Source: Lachnospiraceae bacterium AF51-6-b8A (GTDB lineage Bacteria; Bacillota; Clostridia; Lachnospirales; Lachnospiraceae). Taken from it: 64,000 nt of DNA. A program made the translations under genes and the position numbers. The stretch lies in NCBI GenBank assembly GCA_027682585.1, contig JAQCZH010000003.1, positions 128,740 to 192,739 of the forward strand. Direction: 5' to 3'. Of this stretch, positions 34,510-43,464 are shown one piece after another; positions within the stretch are counted from its first letter, which is position 1, and each line of letters starts with the position of its first letter. The notes under the pieces are model-generated. The model made no database searches, was not told the DNA's origin, and was given only the letters and a program-made list of their open reading frames with translations.

Positions 34510-36250
34510 GCGAAAAAGCAGGCTTCCTGCGTTGATGGAATGCCTGAGAGGAGCAGCCGCAGACATCCCATATATGGTCAATGATATGAAGGCTGCCATA
34601 CCCGCGATTACAAACTACATAAAAGAAAACAAAGAAACCCTGAAAACGCAGGCAGCAGAGGACGCAAGGCACTATCTCAAACCGAGATTTCGCCTTCATA
34701 TTGAAGGAAAGGGCGACTACTATACGGAGGGCTACCGGTCATTGAATCAAAGAGAATGGAAAGGGGTCAAGGACACCGCCTATGATTTCAGGCGATGGCT
34801 GAAACTCTACGGCTATATGCTTGCGACCTTAGGCACTCACCCCTATGCCCTCATGAAGGCCTTCATCAGATACCCCTGGATGGCGAGCTATCTCACCGCC
34901 GCGAACATGATGGATCGGCACAAGCTCGGTCTCAGAGGCAGGCAGCTCAGATACACGGAAGAACAGTTCTTCGGTGTCATCCACAACTCCGTTGAAGTGA
35001 TTCTCCACATCATTGAACGGGACGCCAACCTGCACAGCCCCAACAACAGGAGAGCCGCAAGACTCAGAGATAAGACAGTCATGTTCGACGAAATGACTCC
35101 CTCCATTATCATGGCCGGATTTCCGGACCTTGACTGGATTGATGTCGCCATGTCTCCCGTCTGCCTTCCGGGAGAAGTGGATCAGTTTGCCAATATTTAC
35201 TACGTAGACGCAGCCGAACGGCAGGGACTGGCAGCGGATGTATGTCCCCTCCCCTCCGCGGAAGTAGGATGTGCCATTGTTGATGATTATCCCCGTGTGG
35301 GATCCTCCTTTGTGACAAGCTCCATGCCCTGTGACGGCTCCATCGGCGCCGCTCTCTTCACCGGCAGATACTTCCATGATCTTCCGCGATTCGCGCTCAC
35401 GCCTCCGCAGCGTTTTAACGAGCCTGAGACACTTGCGTATGCGGTGAAAGACGTTCGCAACTGCATCCATTTCATCGAAAGTACCTATGGCGTCAAATGG
35501 AACTGGGATCGTTTCTGGGAAAAAGCCAAGGAATACAATCTCACAACGCAGTGCATGCTCGATAAATGGGATGTCAACTGCACGCCCTATCCCCAAGTGA
35601 CAGGAAGCGCCCTCTCTCTCCAGCGAGAATATGAATTCCAGACCGCGGGATGTCTGGATCCCTATATGACCAGACAGGATCTTAAGGTCACGGATATGAT
35701 GCTTCAGGGATACGAAGAAGATAAGCAGGCAGACAGACGCGATTACAAATACCGGGCCATCGTATGGTGCTGTCCCGCCCACTACTATACGCATTTTACG
35801 ACCTGGGCCGAACAGGTATGGGGAATCAAAACCCTGGTCGATATGGAGAGTATGCTCAGCCACCACTTCTACCATATCGGCGAAAAGGACGCGGCTCTTG
35901 CGGATATTGCAATGGCCTATGAACGCATGATGATGCGATCCCACTCTAACGGAGGATACGCAAACGCTCTGGATGAGTGCTGGAAAATGTGTGAGAAATT
36001 CAACGCGAACATCGTCATTATGTACGATCACGTATCCTGCAAGAACTTCGGCGGGCTTCACGGCCTCTTCGAAGATCAGGCCCGGGAAAGGGGGATCCAT
36101 CTGATCTGGGTATCCCATGACCTTATGGATCCGCGTACGGTCTCAAGAAAGGCGATGAGAGATGCCGTCAACAAGTACATGGTCAATGTGTTCCGGGAAA
36201 CGCCTCTGGATCCGACCTATGCTGACTATTCAGATGAACTCACCTGGTAA
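34499..36250 (+). CDS. 2-hydroxyacyl-CoA dehydratase-family subunit (second, enlarged)
   Basis: A 583-residue subunit, more than 100 residues longer than a usual HgdA. The extra length is an N-terminal helical region (about 1-150) rich in Lys and Glu. The core shows MSPVCLPGEVDQF, SSMPCDGSIGAALFTGRYF and ending HDLMDPRTVSRKAMRDAVNK, as in the BcrB/HgdB superfamily. Its ATG lies inside the end of the preceding gene, so the two subunits are translated together. Confidence 0.8.
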   Translation: MFNKRKSRLPALMECLRGAAADIPYMVNDMKAAIPAITNYIKENKETLKTQAAEDARHYLKPRFRLHIEGKGDYYTEGYRSLNQREWKGVKDTAYDFRRWLKLYGYMLATLGTHPYALMKAFIRYPWMASYLTAANMMDRHKLGLRGRQLRYTEEQFFGVIHNSVEVILHIIERDANLHSPNNRRAARLRDKTVMFDEMTPSIIMAGFPDLDWIDVAMSPVCLPGEVDQFANIYYVDAAERQGLAADVCPLPSAEVGCAIVDDYPRVGSSFVTSSMPCDGSIGAALFTGRYFHDLPRFALTPPQRFNEPETLAYAVKDVRNCIHFIESTYGVKWNWDRFWEKAKEYNLTTQCMLDKWDVNCTPYPQVTGSALSLQREYEFQTAGCLDPYMTRQDLKVTDMMLQGYEEDKQADRRDYKYRAIVWCCPAHYYTHFTTWAEQVWGIKTLVDMESMLSHHFYHIGEKDAALADIAMAYERMMMRSHSNGGYANALDECWKMCEKFNANIVIMYDHVSCKNFGGLHGLFEDQARERGIHLIWVSHDLMDPRTVSRKAMRDAVNKYMVNVFRETPLDPTYADYSDELTW

Positions 36251-36276
36251 GAGAGCAGAAAGGACAAGGTGTCGAT

Positions 36277-37077
36277 ATGAAATATTTTGGAGGATGTGAC
36301 GTAGGCTCGACCTACACAAAGACCGTGATTTTAGACGAGCAGGGCAAGATGGTCGCTTCAAATACCATCAAGAGCAAAATCAACAGCCGTGAAAGCGCCG
36401 AGCTGAGCTTAAAAAATGCTCTGAATGACGCCGGATTGAAAGAAATCTCAGACCTTTCATACCTGATCGGAACAGGCTACGGAAGAAACAAGGTCCCTCA
36501 GGCTCAGGAAAACATCAGTGAGATCAGCTGTCATGCCATGGGCGTTCATATTACGAATCCTGAGGTCGAGGCAATCATTGATATCGGCGGACAGGATGTC
36601 AAGGGAATTGCCGTAGACTCCGACGGAACAGTAAAAACCTTCGCGATGAATGACAAGTGCGCGGCCGGAACAGGCAGATTCTTTGAGTCTATGGCAAATG
36701 CCTTCGAAGTCTCGCTGGATGAGTTCTCGAAACTGAGTCTTACTGCCAAAAACGTGATTCCCATCACAGCACAGTGCACGGTATTTGCGGAATCCGAAGT
36801 CATTACCCTGGTGGGAGAAGGACAACCCAGAGATGAAATCGCGGCTGGAATCCAGCAGGCTGTGGCCAAGCGATGCTTTGTCATGGCGAAAAAGGCAGGC
36901 GCAAAGAATTCGATCACTCTCACCGGCGGCTGCGCCAAGAACGAGGGTCTGAAGCGCGCGATTGAGAAGGTTCTGCGGATCAAAGTCATCGACCTGAATA
37001 TCGATCCTCAGTTGATGGGCGCTCTGGGCGCCGCTGAATATGCCCGCCAGAAAGGTCTGGACAAGGGACTTCTGTAA
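36277..37077 (+). CDS. Acyl-CoA dehydratase activase (HgdC/BadF-type ATPase)
   Basis: A 266-residue ASKHA-fold ATPase. CDVGSTYTKTVILDE, DIGGQDVKGIAV and the bridging-cluster cysteines in NDKCAAGTGRF and ITAQCTVFAESE match the activators that hydrolyse ATP to drive an electron into the dehydratase or reductase. It follows the two subunit genes by 26 bases. This places the cluster firmly in the ATP-dependent low-potential reduction class. Confidence 0.93.
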   Translation: MKYFGGCDVGSTYTKTVILDEQGKMVASNTIKSKINSRESAELSLKNALNDAGLKEISDLSYLIGTGYGRNKVPQAQENISEISCHAMGVHITNPEVEAIIDIGGQDVKGIAVDSDGTVKTFAMNDKCAAGTGRFFESMANAFEVSLDEFSKLSLTAKNVIPITAQCTVFAESEVITLVGEGQPRDEIAAGIQQAVAKRCFVMAKKAGAKNSITLTGGCAKNEGLKRAIEKVLRIKVIDLNIDPQLMGALGAAEYARQKGLDKGLL

Positions 37078-37203
37078 ATCGGGAAATGTAACTTCCTGAT
37101 GATTCTGCTGTCATGAATCATACGGCCGGCAGATCCATTGCAGTTTCCCTGACGACAGATTCGAAGAACCTTCCCGACACATCAATGAGAAAGAAGACGA
37201 AAT

Positions 37204-37371
37204 ATGAAAGATATCATGCGCAAGTTTGAGATACTTCTGGCAATCCTCCTGCTTCTCACCGGAATTCTATTCATTGTATACATCACCAACGCCGATTCAA
37301 AGCTGGTTGAATTCATATATGATAAGCTTTGGGAATTCCACCACAATAAGGTGGTTGAGGACAAGATTTAA
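37204..37371 (+). CDS. 55-residue single-helix membrane protein
   Basis: MKDIMRKFEILLAILLLLTG begins a protein with one membrane helix (about residues 8-28) and a charged C-terminal helix (KLVEFIYDKLWEFHHNKVVE). The stop is two bases before the next gene's ATG. It might tether the enzyme system to the membrane, but that is inference. Confidence 0.6.
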   Translation: MKDIMRKFEILLAILLLLTGILFIVYITNADSKLVEFIYDKLWEFHHNKVVEDKI

Positions 37372-37373
37372 CT

Positions 37374-38087
37374 ATGAATGTTTACGACAGCGTCATCAAA
37401 GAGACCCGTGAACTTCTCTCCTCCTATCGAGCCAGAGAGCTTCCCGTGAGCAAGGGGAAGCCCTGGCCTTTACTCAAAGAAAATGAATTCCTTCTGCAGA
37501 GAGATGTTGCCTATGAGCTCGGCATCCGAACCAGGCCCGGTGTCTGCTACAATGCCGTCACCAGCGACAGCAAACTTCTGGAGCAGGACCGTATTCTCCT
37601 CTACGGGAGAGATCTGCCCGAAATAAAGAATGACACGGTTTTCTCCAGAATTACCTTCCTTCATATCGATCCCATCGAGGACCCGAACAAGGCCTATCAA
37701 ACCGTCAGGAGATTGGACTTCACAAGATTCAAGGTCATCCCGAAAGGGTATATGATTCTGTCTTCCAGCATGGAAAACCGTGAGAACATAAGGGTCAGTA
37801 AAAAGGCCCTCAAGAACGGACTGAACTTCACGACGATTGGAAACCTTTTTATTGATCATTACAAAAAAGCAGCTCGCGTGAATCGGGCTGAAATCATCTT
37901 TATCACAGAAGAATTGAATGCCATCGGACAGCTGGAGAAGGTGGCCCGCAAGGTCGAAGAAATCACAGATGCCTTCGACCACATCCTGAAAGGTGTTGTT
38001 TCCGACTGTGATCTCTGCCCACTTCATCCCATCTGTGATGAAGTGGAGGAGCTGAGACAACTGCACTTTCTGAATTGTCTGCCATGA
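37374..38087 (+). CDS. Short protein resembling part of acetyl-CoA synthase beta subunit
   Basis: A 237-residue protein. The middle (FSRITFLHIDPIEDPNKAYQ, then ENIRVSKKALKNGLNFTTIG) recalls the ACS beta-subunit region that carries the WIRISK...GF...HIG sequence, and the end has DCDLCPLHPICDEVEELRQL with three cysteines (C-x2-C-x5-C). A full ACS is near 700 residues, so this is a stand-alone fragment-like homologue. It closes the operon, and a CooC-like ATPase gene in the same operon fits a nickel or Fe-S client. The identification is from sequence pattern memory. Confidence 0.6.
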   Translation: MNVYDSVIKETRELLSSYRARELPVSKGKPWPLLKENEFLLQRDVAYELGIRTRPGVCYNAVTSDSKLLEQDRILLYGRDLPEIKNDTVFSRITFLHIDPIEDPNKAYQTVRRLDFTRFKVIPKGYMILSSSMENRENIRVSKKALKNGLNFTTIGNLFIDHYKKAARVNRAEIIFITEELNAIGQLEKVARKVEEITDAFDHILKGVVSDCDLCPLHPICDEVEELRQLHFLNCLP

Positions 38088-38092
38088 TTTTC

Positions 38093-39892
38093 CTATAACT
38101 TCCTGCATTCTCCCCTGCGGATTCCATTCTCATTGAAGGCGTCTACACGGACGAAATACTCTCTTCCCTGAATCAAGGCACCGACCCGATGCGTCCCCGC
38201 CTCAAAGCAGAGCAGGCTGTGGTAGAGCTTATCCTCGGAATTGCCGAAGAGAATATTGTAGCCTAAGGCATCCTCCTGCTCTTTAATCGCAACCGTCATG
38301 TCAATGTCGGAATCCCGGTGCGCTGTGAAGCCGGGCGTCGCAGGTATTTCTCCCTCTCCTCTTCCAAAAATACGGAGACCAGAGATGCAGGGAGCCTGAT
38401 CGAAAGGCACCTGTATCTGACTGACGCGAACGTAGCGAAGTTGCAATCCCTCCTCCCGAATCAGAAGGTCATGGGGAAGATCCGTCTTCGCCCGGCTCTT
38501 ATCCTCAATGCCAAACCAGTTCTCTCCATCCAGACTTCCCTCCATTTTCCACTGCGTGACATGGTCTGCCTCATCAATATAACGAGCCTGTGAGCCGGGG
38601 TGAATCTGACCCGGGCAGGGAATATTGATCTTATCATCCGCAAAGTTGATCTGAATGGCATACACCTGGTAAATGCTGCCCAGATCCACTTGCAGCCACT
38701 CAGATCGGTCTGCGCTTTTGGCCTGCCACCAGCTTCTAGCGTTCTCCTCACAAGCTAGCTCCGCTCCATGTCCCACGGTCGAGGATGAGGCCCTGGCCCT
38801 CTTTCCCAAGCTTAAAAGCATCCAGTCCGGGTCCCTCCAGGGATCTTCAGCAGCGGCTTCAAGAGACATGGGCCAGTCCCCATAGCGCTGATTGCTAAAG
38901 AGCTGTCCATTTGCATCAAAGCCAGCCGGCCAAATGCCGATTCTTCGCTCGAAGTCATGGTTGGCAGAGATGCGCATAGTTGCCGTGTGCCAGTAAGCTC
39001 CTTTTTTATCCTGCATAGTCGACCCATGTCCTGCCCCCGGCATAAAACCGCCCGGCCGATAGGAGTAGGGATTGTTCTCTGCCAGCCAGAAAGGCCCCAG
39101 AGGATGATCAGCGACATAGACTCCGTCCGAATAAGTATTGTACTGGGTTCCCGGCGCCGCATACTGCAGGTAGTACCTATCCTGATAACGATCCATCCAG
39201 GCGCCTTCAATGTAGGGCTTATCTGAGAGCATACCGCGAATCAACGGCTTGACTCCCTCCGGAATCTGATCCTCACAAACCATACCATTTGCAATAAAGG
39301 CCTGATAGCGCCGCTCAATCTCTTCTTCTGAGGCTGGCAGCCTGCTGTTGTTCTCCCCCACCCGCTCATAGCCAATCGTCTCGGGATGTCCCTCAATCAG
39401 GGCGACCTTCTCTCCCATAGGCAGCATCGTCTTCGGGTCTAATTCCACGCCATAGATCGGAGTGATATTGGAGCAGCCCCAGTAGAAGTAAACTCTTCCA
39501 TCCTCATCAACAAAAAGATTGGGATCCCAAAATGGGAAGCTCCCCTCCAGCTTCTCGTAGGGTCCTTCTAAGATGTTCTTCGTTCTCCAGCGGTCGCAAT
39601 TCTTCTCCCGATTGGATGCACAGAAGTAGACATAGTCTCCCATAACCCTCACATCCGGCGCATAGTCATAGAGGGGGAGCTCCTTGGGCAGAGAGTGATA
39701 GTCCCAGTGGGCCAAATCCTCCGAGACAAGGACACCCAGGGACATGGAGGCGAAGATATAGTAGCGGCCACCAAATAAAATCATAGAAGGATCTGCTGCC
39801 TCCCGGCATATCTGAAGCAATCCTCGCTTGCGGGGGTCAGCATTGAACTGGTAGCGATAGTTGATATTTAAAGGATTACAGATATAGTGCAT
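38093..39892 (-). CDS. GH43 family glycosidase with C-terminal carbohydrate-binding domain
   Basis: A 599-residue enzyme. Residues about 25-330 form a five-bladed GH43 propeller (ADPSMILFGGRYYIFAS holds the base Asp; FPFWDPNLFVDEDGRVYFYW). Residues about 355-510 look like an F5/8-type carbohydrate-binding domain (WLQVDLGSIYQVYAIQINFA), and a fibronectin-like end follows. No signal peptide is present, so it acts inside the cell on imported xylosides or arabinosides. ATG at 39892 follows GGAGGTGACC. The symporter gene is just upstream. Confidence 0.88.
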   Translation of the reverse strand: MHYICNPLNINYRYQFNADPRKRGLLQICREAADPSMILFGGRYYIFASMSLGVLVSEDLAHWDYHSLPKELPLYDYAPDVRVMGDYVYFCASNREKNCDRWRTKNILEGPYEKLEGSFPFWDPNLFVDEDGRVYFYWGCSNITPIYGVELDPKTMLPMGEKVALIEGHPETIGYERVGENNSRLPASEEEIERRYQAFIANGMVCEDQIPEGVKPLIRGMLSDKPYIEGAWMDRYQDRYYLQYAAPGTQYNTYSDGVYVADHPLGPFWLAENNPYSYRPGGFMPGAGHGSTMQDKKGAYWHTATMRISANHDFERRIGIWPAGFDANGQLFSNQRYGDWPMSLEAAAEDPWRDPDWMLLSLGKRARASSSTVGHGAELACEENARSWWQAKSADRSEWLQVDLGSIYQVYAIQINFADDKINIPCPGQIHPGSQARYIDEADHVTQWKMEGSLDGENWFGIEDKSRAKTDLPHDLLIREEGLQLRYVRVSQIQVPFDQAPCISGLRIFGRGEGEIPATPGFTAHRDSDIDMTVAIKEQEDALGYNILFGNSEDKLYHSLLCFEAGTHRVGALIQGREYFVRVDAFNENGIRRGECRKL

Positions 39893-39925
39893 GGTCACCT
39901 CCATTCTTCCATTTGCTGAGCCACA

Positions 39926-41437
39926 TTACACCTGACCGGGATCTTCTTTATGCAACTGCTCTGTGTAAAATTTTTCCTGCATCTGTGCCTTCTTCTGCTC
40001 GATTCTCTTCTGCACCTCAACCATCTGGCTCTTACCCAGCTTACAGCTGCGCATGGCGATAAGCGTACAGAGGAATCCCAGAATTGCCAGTCCATGGCGC
40101 AGGAACATGGAGATCCCCAGGACTCCTGGAGTCATCGGATCCGTTGGCTGCGGCATAGTGCTTGTATACCCGATCACGGCCACACAACCTGTTGCAATCG
40201 CTGCTGAAAAAGAAGATACCAGCTTATCTACAAGACTGTATGTACCGGTGACAACAGCCGGAATATACTTGCCGCTTCGATCCAGTTCAAAGTCAATAAT
40301 ATCTGCCATGAACGCAGCATTTGCCGTTGTAATCCCCATAGCAAAGCCATTCGTCAGGAAAGTCAGAATGACAAAGAGACATTTAAAGATCATCTGTTGA
40401 GAAATTACCCGCGTCCCCACCGTCATATAGGTGGCAACGAAGAAGACGATCATTGCGATATTAGCCAGAATACTGACCCGCGTCCAGGTAATGATAGACT
40501 CCTTATTGCCGTGCTTGCCGGCATAGTGCGCTCCATACATGGCAAAGAGGATGGAGGGAAGCATCCCGATCACGCCCAAGGTGGTTGCAAGTCCCATATC
40601 TCCAATCAGAATACCGTTAACCATGGTTCCCACAATAGAGGCAGAAGCTGCCTGCTGGGCGATCTTGTCGGAGGAGGCAGAGATGATGTAGCTCTGCAGA
40701 GGTTTGTTGTGTCCCAGAACATCCATCATATCCTTGAGTCTAAGTTTCTCTGTCTTTCCGATTCCCTTGAAGTTTTCCGGTTTATCATAGGCGGAGATGC
40801 CGATGCAGACCAGGGCAACCCCAACGAAGGAAACGGCAACGCAGAGCCAAGTAACCGTATTCAGAAAATTCTGATTGAACTTGCCTCCCATCGCCGGCAG
40901 AATTCTGGTATAAACCACAATACTCAAGACCATGGGGGTGAGATAGTTGAGTACAGTCTGCCATACGCCAACCGTAGGGCGCTGCCTAGGGTCATTGGTC
41001 ATCAGGGCGGGCAGGGTCTGCGCCGTCATATTGACAATCGTATAGCCAATGACATAGAGCATATAAAAAACCAGGAATATCGGTATCCCGTGCCCCTTGC
41101 CTGAGAAAAAATGAAAAAGACAGAGCAGTCCCGTACTCTGAATTGCCCAGCCGATCAGCATCAGGGGTCGGACTTTTCCAAACGGCGACTGAAAGCGATC
41201 ATAGACGAAAGCCAACAGAGGATCTGTAATCGCATCAAAGATTCGTGTGAAGGTCAGAAGACCTCCGACCACCAGCGTTGCAATCCCATAACCGATACTG
41301 GCCGAATAACTCGATAATCCGATCAGAAAATAGACCGCCATACCGTTGAAGGCATTGAAGGCCACCAAAATGATCTGCCAGAGCTTGGCTCTTCTATACT
41401 GAACCCCATCCACCTGACTCTGTGATAACTTCTCCAT
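39926..41437 (-). CDS. GPH-family (glycoside-pentoside-hexuronide) sugar:cation symporter
   Basis: A 503-residue transporter with about twelve helices of the MelB/XynB type (AKLWQIILVAFNAFNGMAVY, FDAITDPLLAFVYDRFQSPFGKVRP split over the cytoplasmic loop). It probably imports the oligosaccharide that the GH43 enzyme cleaves. The ATG follows GGGAGG. It is divergent from an AraC regulator with 250 bases between them. Confidence 0.9.
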   Translation of the reverse strand: MEKLSQSQVDGVQYRRAKLWQIILVAFNAFNGMAVYFLIGLSSYSASIGYGIATLVVGGLLTFTRIFDAITDPLLAFVYDRFQSPFGKVRPLMLIGWAIQSTGLLCLFHFFSGKGHGIPIFLVFYMLYVIGYTIVNMTAQTLPALMTNDPRQRPTVGVWQTVLNYLTPMVLSIVVYTRILPAMGGKFNQNFLNTVTWLCVAVSFVGVALVCIGISAYDKPENFKGIGKTEKLRLKDMMDVLGHNKPLQSYIISASSDKIAQQAASASIVGTMVNGILIGDMGLATTLGVIGMLPSILFAMYGAHYAGKHGNKESIITWTRVSILANIAMIVFFVATYMTVGTRVISQQMIFKCLFVILTFLTNGFAMGITTANAAFMADIIDFELDRSGKYIPAVVTGTYSLVDKLVSSFSAAIATGCVAVIGYTSTMPQPTDPMTPGVLGISMFLRHGLAILGFLCTLIAMRSCKLGKSQMVEVQKRIEQKKAQMQEKFYTEQLHKEDPGQV

Positions 41438-41688
41438 TATCCTACCTCCCTTCTCTTCGTTCGCAAGTATATAGCCGGGTATTCTCTACAAAAACACCCC
41501 AACCTGAACTCCCCAATCTGACACTCACGCTATTTCCCAAAATATCTTTTTGTTCTCTTTCAGATACATGATATGATAGAAGTTCAAAGGGGCAAAGCTT
41601 TTCATTCGGGAAAAATGATACTGATTCCGGGACTTCCTGACATCCCCTAGCACAAAATACGAAAAAGATCACTGAGGATTCACTACAA

Positions 41689-42972
41689 ATGGAAGATGCA
41701 CGGATCACAGCCGCAGAGAAAAATCTGATTTTCCTGCACTCGGTCATTCCGGCCGCAGAGAAATTCTATCTCTGGTGCTTTGGCCGGGATGGAAGGTGCC
41801 TTGGCTCCTCCTGTCCCGCAGAGGTTCGCCCTCTCTTAGAGACTCTCTTTCGCAGCTTAGGCGGGCTTGATCAGGCAGTCGCCTACGCCGCTTTGGACAA
41901 GAGGATTCCCCTGCTGATCAGTTCCTCCCTTGGCATGCAGTGGGCCGTCACCTGCGAGACAGAACGGGGATCCGATCTTCTCTTCGTTATGGGTCCCGTC
42001 TTCTACAGCAGTCCCCGCAAAGAACAGATTCAGACCGCCATGCGCAGTCCTGATCATGGCGTCCGCCAGCTGCGGCTGGAAAAAATGCTCCTCTCCCATC
42101 TCTCCAGCTTGCCTGTCCTTCCCTACGCTGTCTTCATCCGCTACGTTATCATGGTCCATAATATGCTGACCAAAGAACAGCTGGACATCTCAGTCTTCCG
42201 TCCGAAAGGAAGTAAATGCCAGGAGTCCTCTCCCAGTCATAACCACGACCGCAGCAAGATATACCTGGCAGAGCAGGCTCTGCTAAGAATGGTACGTGAA
42301 GGGGATATCAACTATGAGGGGTTTTTGATCCAGAGTCTTACCATGAGTTCCGGCGTTCCTCTGCCAGACGCCATACAGCAGACCAGGGCAAATATTATTA
42401 TCTTTACCACCCTTGTCAGCCGTGCCGCCATGGAAGGAGGGCTTCACCCGGAGATCGCCTATCCTCTAGGTGACTCATACATCGCCGCCGCCCTCAGAAG
42501 CAGGGACTTCGGAGAACTCAGCGCTCTAGCTGCGACCATGTACCATGACTTCATTTGCCGGGTTCACCAGAACAAGACCAATCCTCATTACTCCGCTGCC
42601 ATCCAGAAATGCTGCGACTACATTGCTCTGAGCTTGGGCAAAGCCATCCGAATCTCTGACCTGGCCGCCCTGACCGGCTACAGCAATTACTATCTGACAG
42701 AGAAATTCAAGAAGGAGACCGGACTTCCCCTCTTCCTTTACATCCGCCGGGCCAGGATTGCGCGGGCCAAGCTTCTTCTTGAGACCAGTGATCTGAGCGT
42801 CAAGAGCATCTCAGAGCAGCTGGCTTTCCGCACGCCCAATTATTTCATCAAATGCTTTCGAAAAGAGGCAGGCACTACCCCTGCCCAGTACCGGAAACTG
42901 TATTCTGCAGGCAGTTCCATTCATGATAATCAGATGTTCGCGGAACAGATCTCTGATTATTCATGGCATTGA
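41689..42972 (+). CDS. AraC-family regulator of the GH43 locus
   Basis: A 427-residue regulator whose last 100 residues carry the two AraC helix-turn-helix motifs (IRISDLAALTGYSNYYLTEK and VKSISEQLAFRTPNYFIKCF). The N-terminal part has no clear sugar-binding domain known to me; it has a helical, PocR-like look. Being divergent from the symporter and GH43 genes, it likely activates them. The 250-base gap between has no recognised operator. Confidence 0.88.
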   Translation: MEDARITAAEKNLIFLHSVIPAAEKFYLWCFGRDGRCLGSSCPAEVRPLLETLFRSLGGLDQAVAYAALDKRIPLLISSSLGMQWAVTCETERGSDLLFVMGPVFYSSPRKEQIQTAMRSPDHGVRQLRLEKMLLSHLSSLPVLPYAVFIRYVIMVHNMLTKEQLDISVFRPKGSKCQESSPSHNHDRSKIYLAEQALLRMVREGDINYEGFLIQSLTMSSGVPLPDAIQQTRANIIIFTTLVSRAAMEGGLHPEIAYPLGDSYIAAALRSRDFGELSALAATMYHDFICRVHQNKTNPHYSAAIQKCCDYIALSLGKAIRISDLAALTGYSNYYLTEKFKKETGLPLFLYIRRARIARAKLLLETSDLSVKSISEQLAFRTPNYFIKCFRKEAGTTPAQYRKLYSAGSSIHDNQMFAEQISDYSWH

Positions 42973-43052
42973 CCATGAATATTCGCGGCTATTCCATGGT
43001 TGGAAAGGCAATGCACTATGAAGCTATTGTGCGCGATGAGAGACCCCCTTTA

Positions 43053-43191
43053 GTATGTACAGGGCAAGAACGCATATCTTGCATTTGAAAAAGATTTGAA
43101 GTGTTCGGCGGCATTTCATCCAGTGGTGAGATCAATCGAATGAAAGCGATTGTGACAGAAGGCCAAATTGATGTTGTCGTTGCATGCGATG
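43053..43191 (+). pseudogene. Coding remnant cut by an IS end
   Basis: One frame reads YVQGKNAYLAFEKDLK and, after a frame change, FGGISSSGEINRMKAIVTEG through QIDVVVACDAKI, which looks like the end of a real protein, perhaps a binding protein. It stops against the 32-base IS end at 43192. The family is not certain. Confidence 0.3.
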
Positions 43192-43223
43192 CGAAAATCT
43201 GTCAACCATTATTGACAATATCA
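43192..43223. repeat. Stranded 32-bp end of the IS3-family element
   Basis: The reverse complement begins TGATATTGTCAATAATGGTT, and all 32 bases equal the end of the IS3-type element at 62856-62887. Its outer edge is at 43223, next to a truncated zinc-ribbon gene. No transposase lies beside it, so the body of that copy is gone. Confidence 0.75.
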
Positions 43224-43335
43224 CTTTTTTATTTGAACCGAAAGTAATGTCATCAGGTGTAAGCGGTAAGTTCTTCTCCGACCACTCCGAAACAAGCTCC
43301 GGATGTACTTCTGTTAAACTGTTGTTCATAGCCAA
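43224..43335 (-). pseudogene. Zinc-ribbon (DUF4379-like) protein, N-terminal fragment
   Basis: The frame MAMNNSLTEVHPELVSEWSE, then KNLPLTPDDITFGSNKK is the start of a treble-clef zinc-ribbon repeat (HPELVSEW...GSNKKVWW in relatives). It is broken exactly at the IS end after GSNKK, before the cysteines. Confidence 0.65.
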
Positions 43336-43411
43336 ACCTCAACCTCCTTGTGCTTAGAGTATATGAGGTTTTGGCTTTTACTTGTAGTTTGCGAATGTAG
43401 GTAAAATTAAA

Positions 43412-43451
43412 AAGCCCTTTGAGAAAAGATTTCTCCTCGCTCAAAGGGCTT
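43412..43451 (-). terminator. Intrinsic terminator of the Nim-like gene
   Basis: On the minus strand AAGCCCTTTGAG and CTCAAAGGGCTT make a perfect 12-base stem, followed by TTTTTAATTTT. It lies 14 bases past the stop. Confidence 0.88.
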
Positions 43452-43464
43452 GGTAAACTGGAAT

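Noticed and set aside
33511-34599. 362-codon minus-strand frame across the first dehydratase subunit
   Set aside because: It is antisense to a well-conserved gene and has no recognised domain or start site.
34829-36118. 429-codon minus-strand frame across the second dehydratase subunit
   Set aside because: Same reasons: antisense shadow of a conserved coding region.
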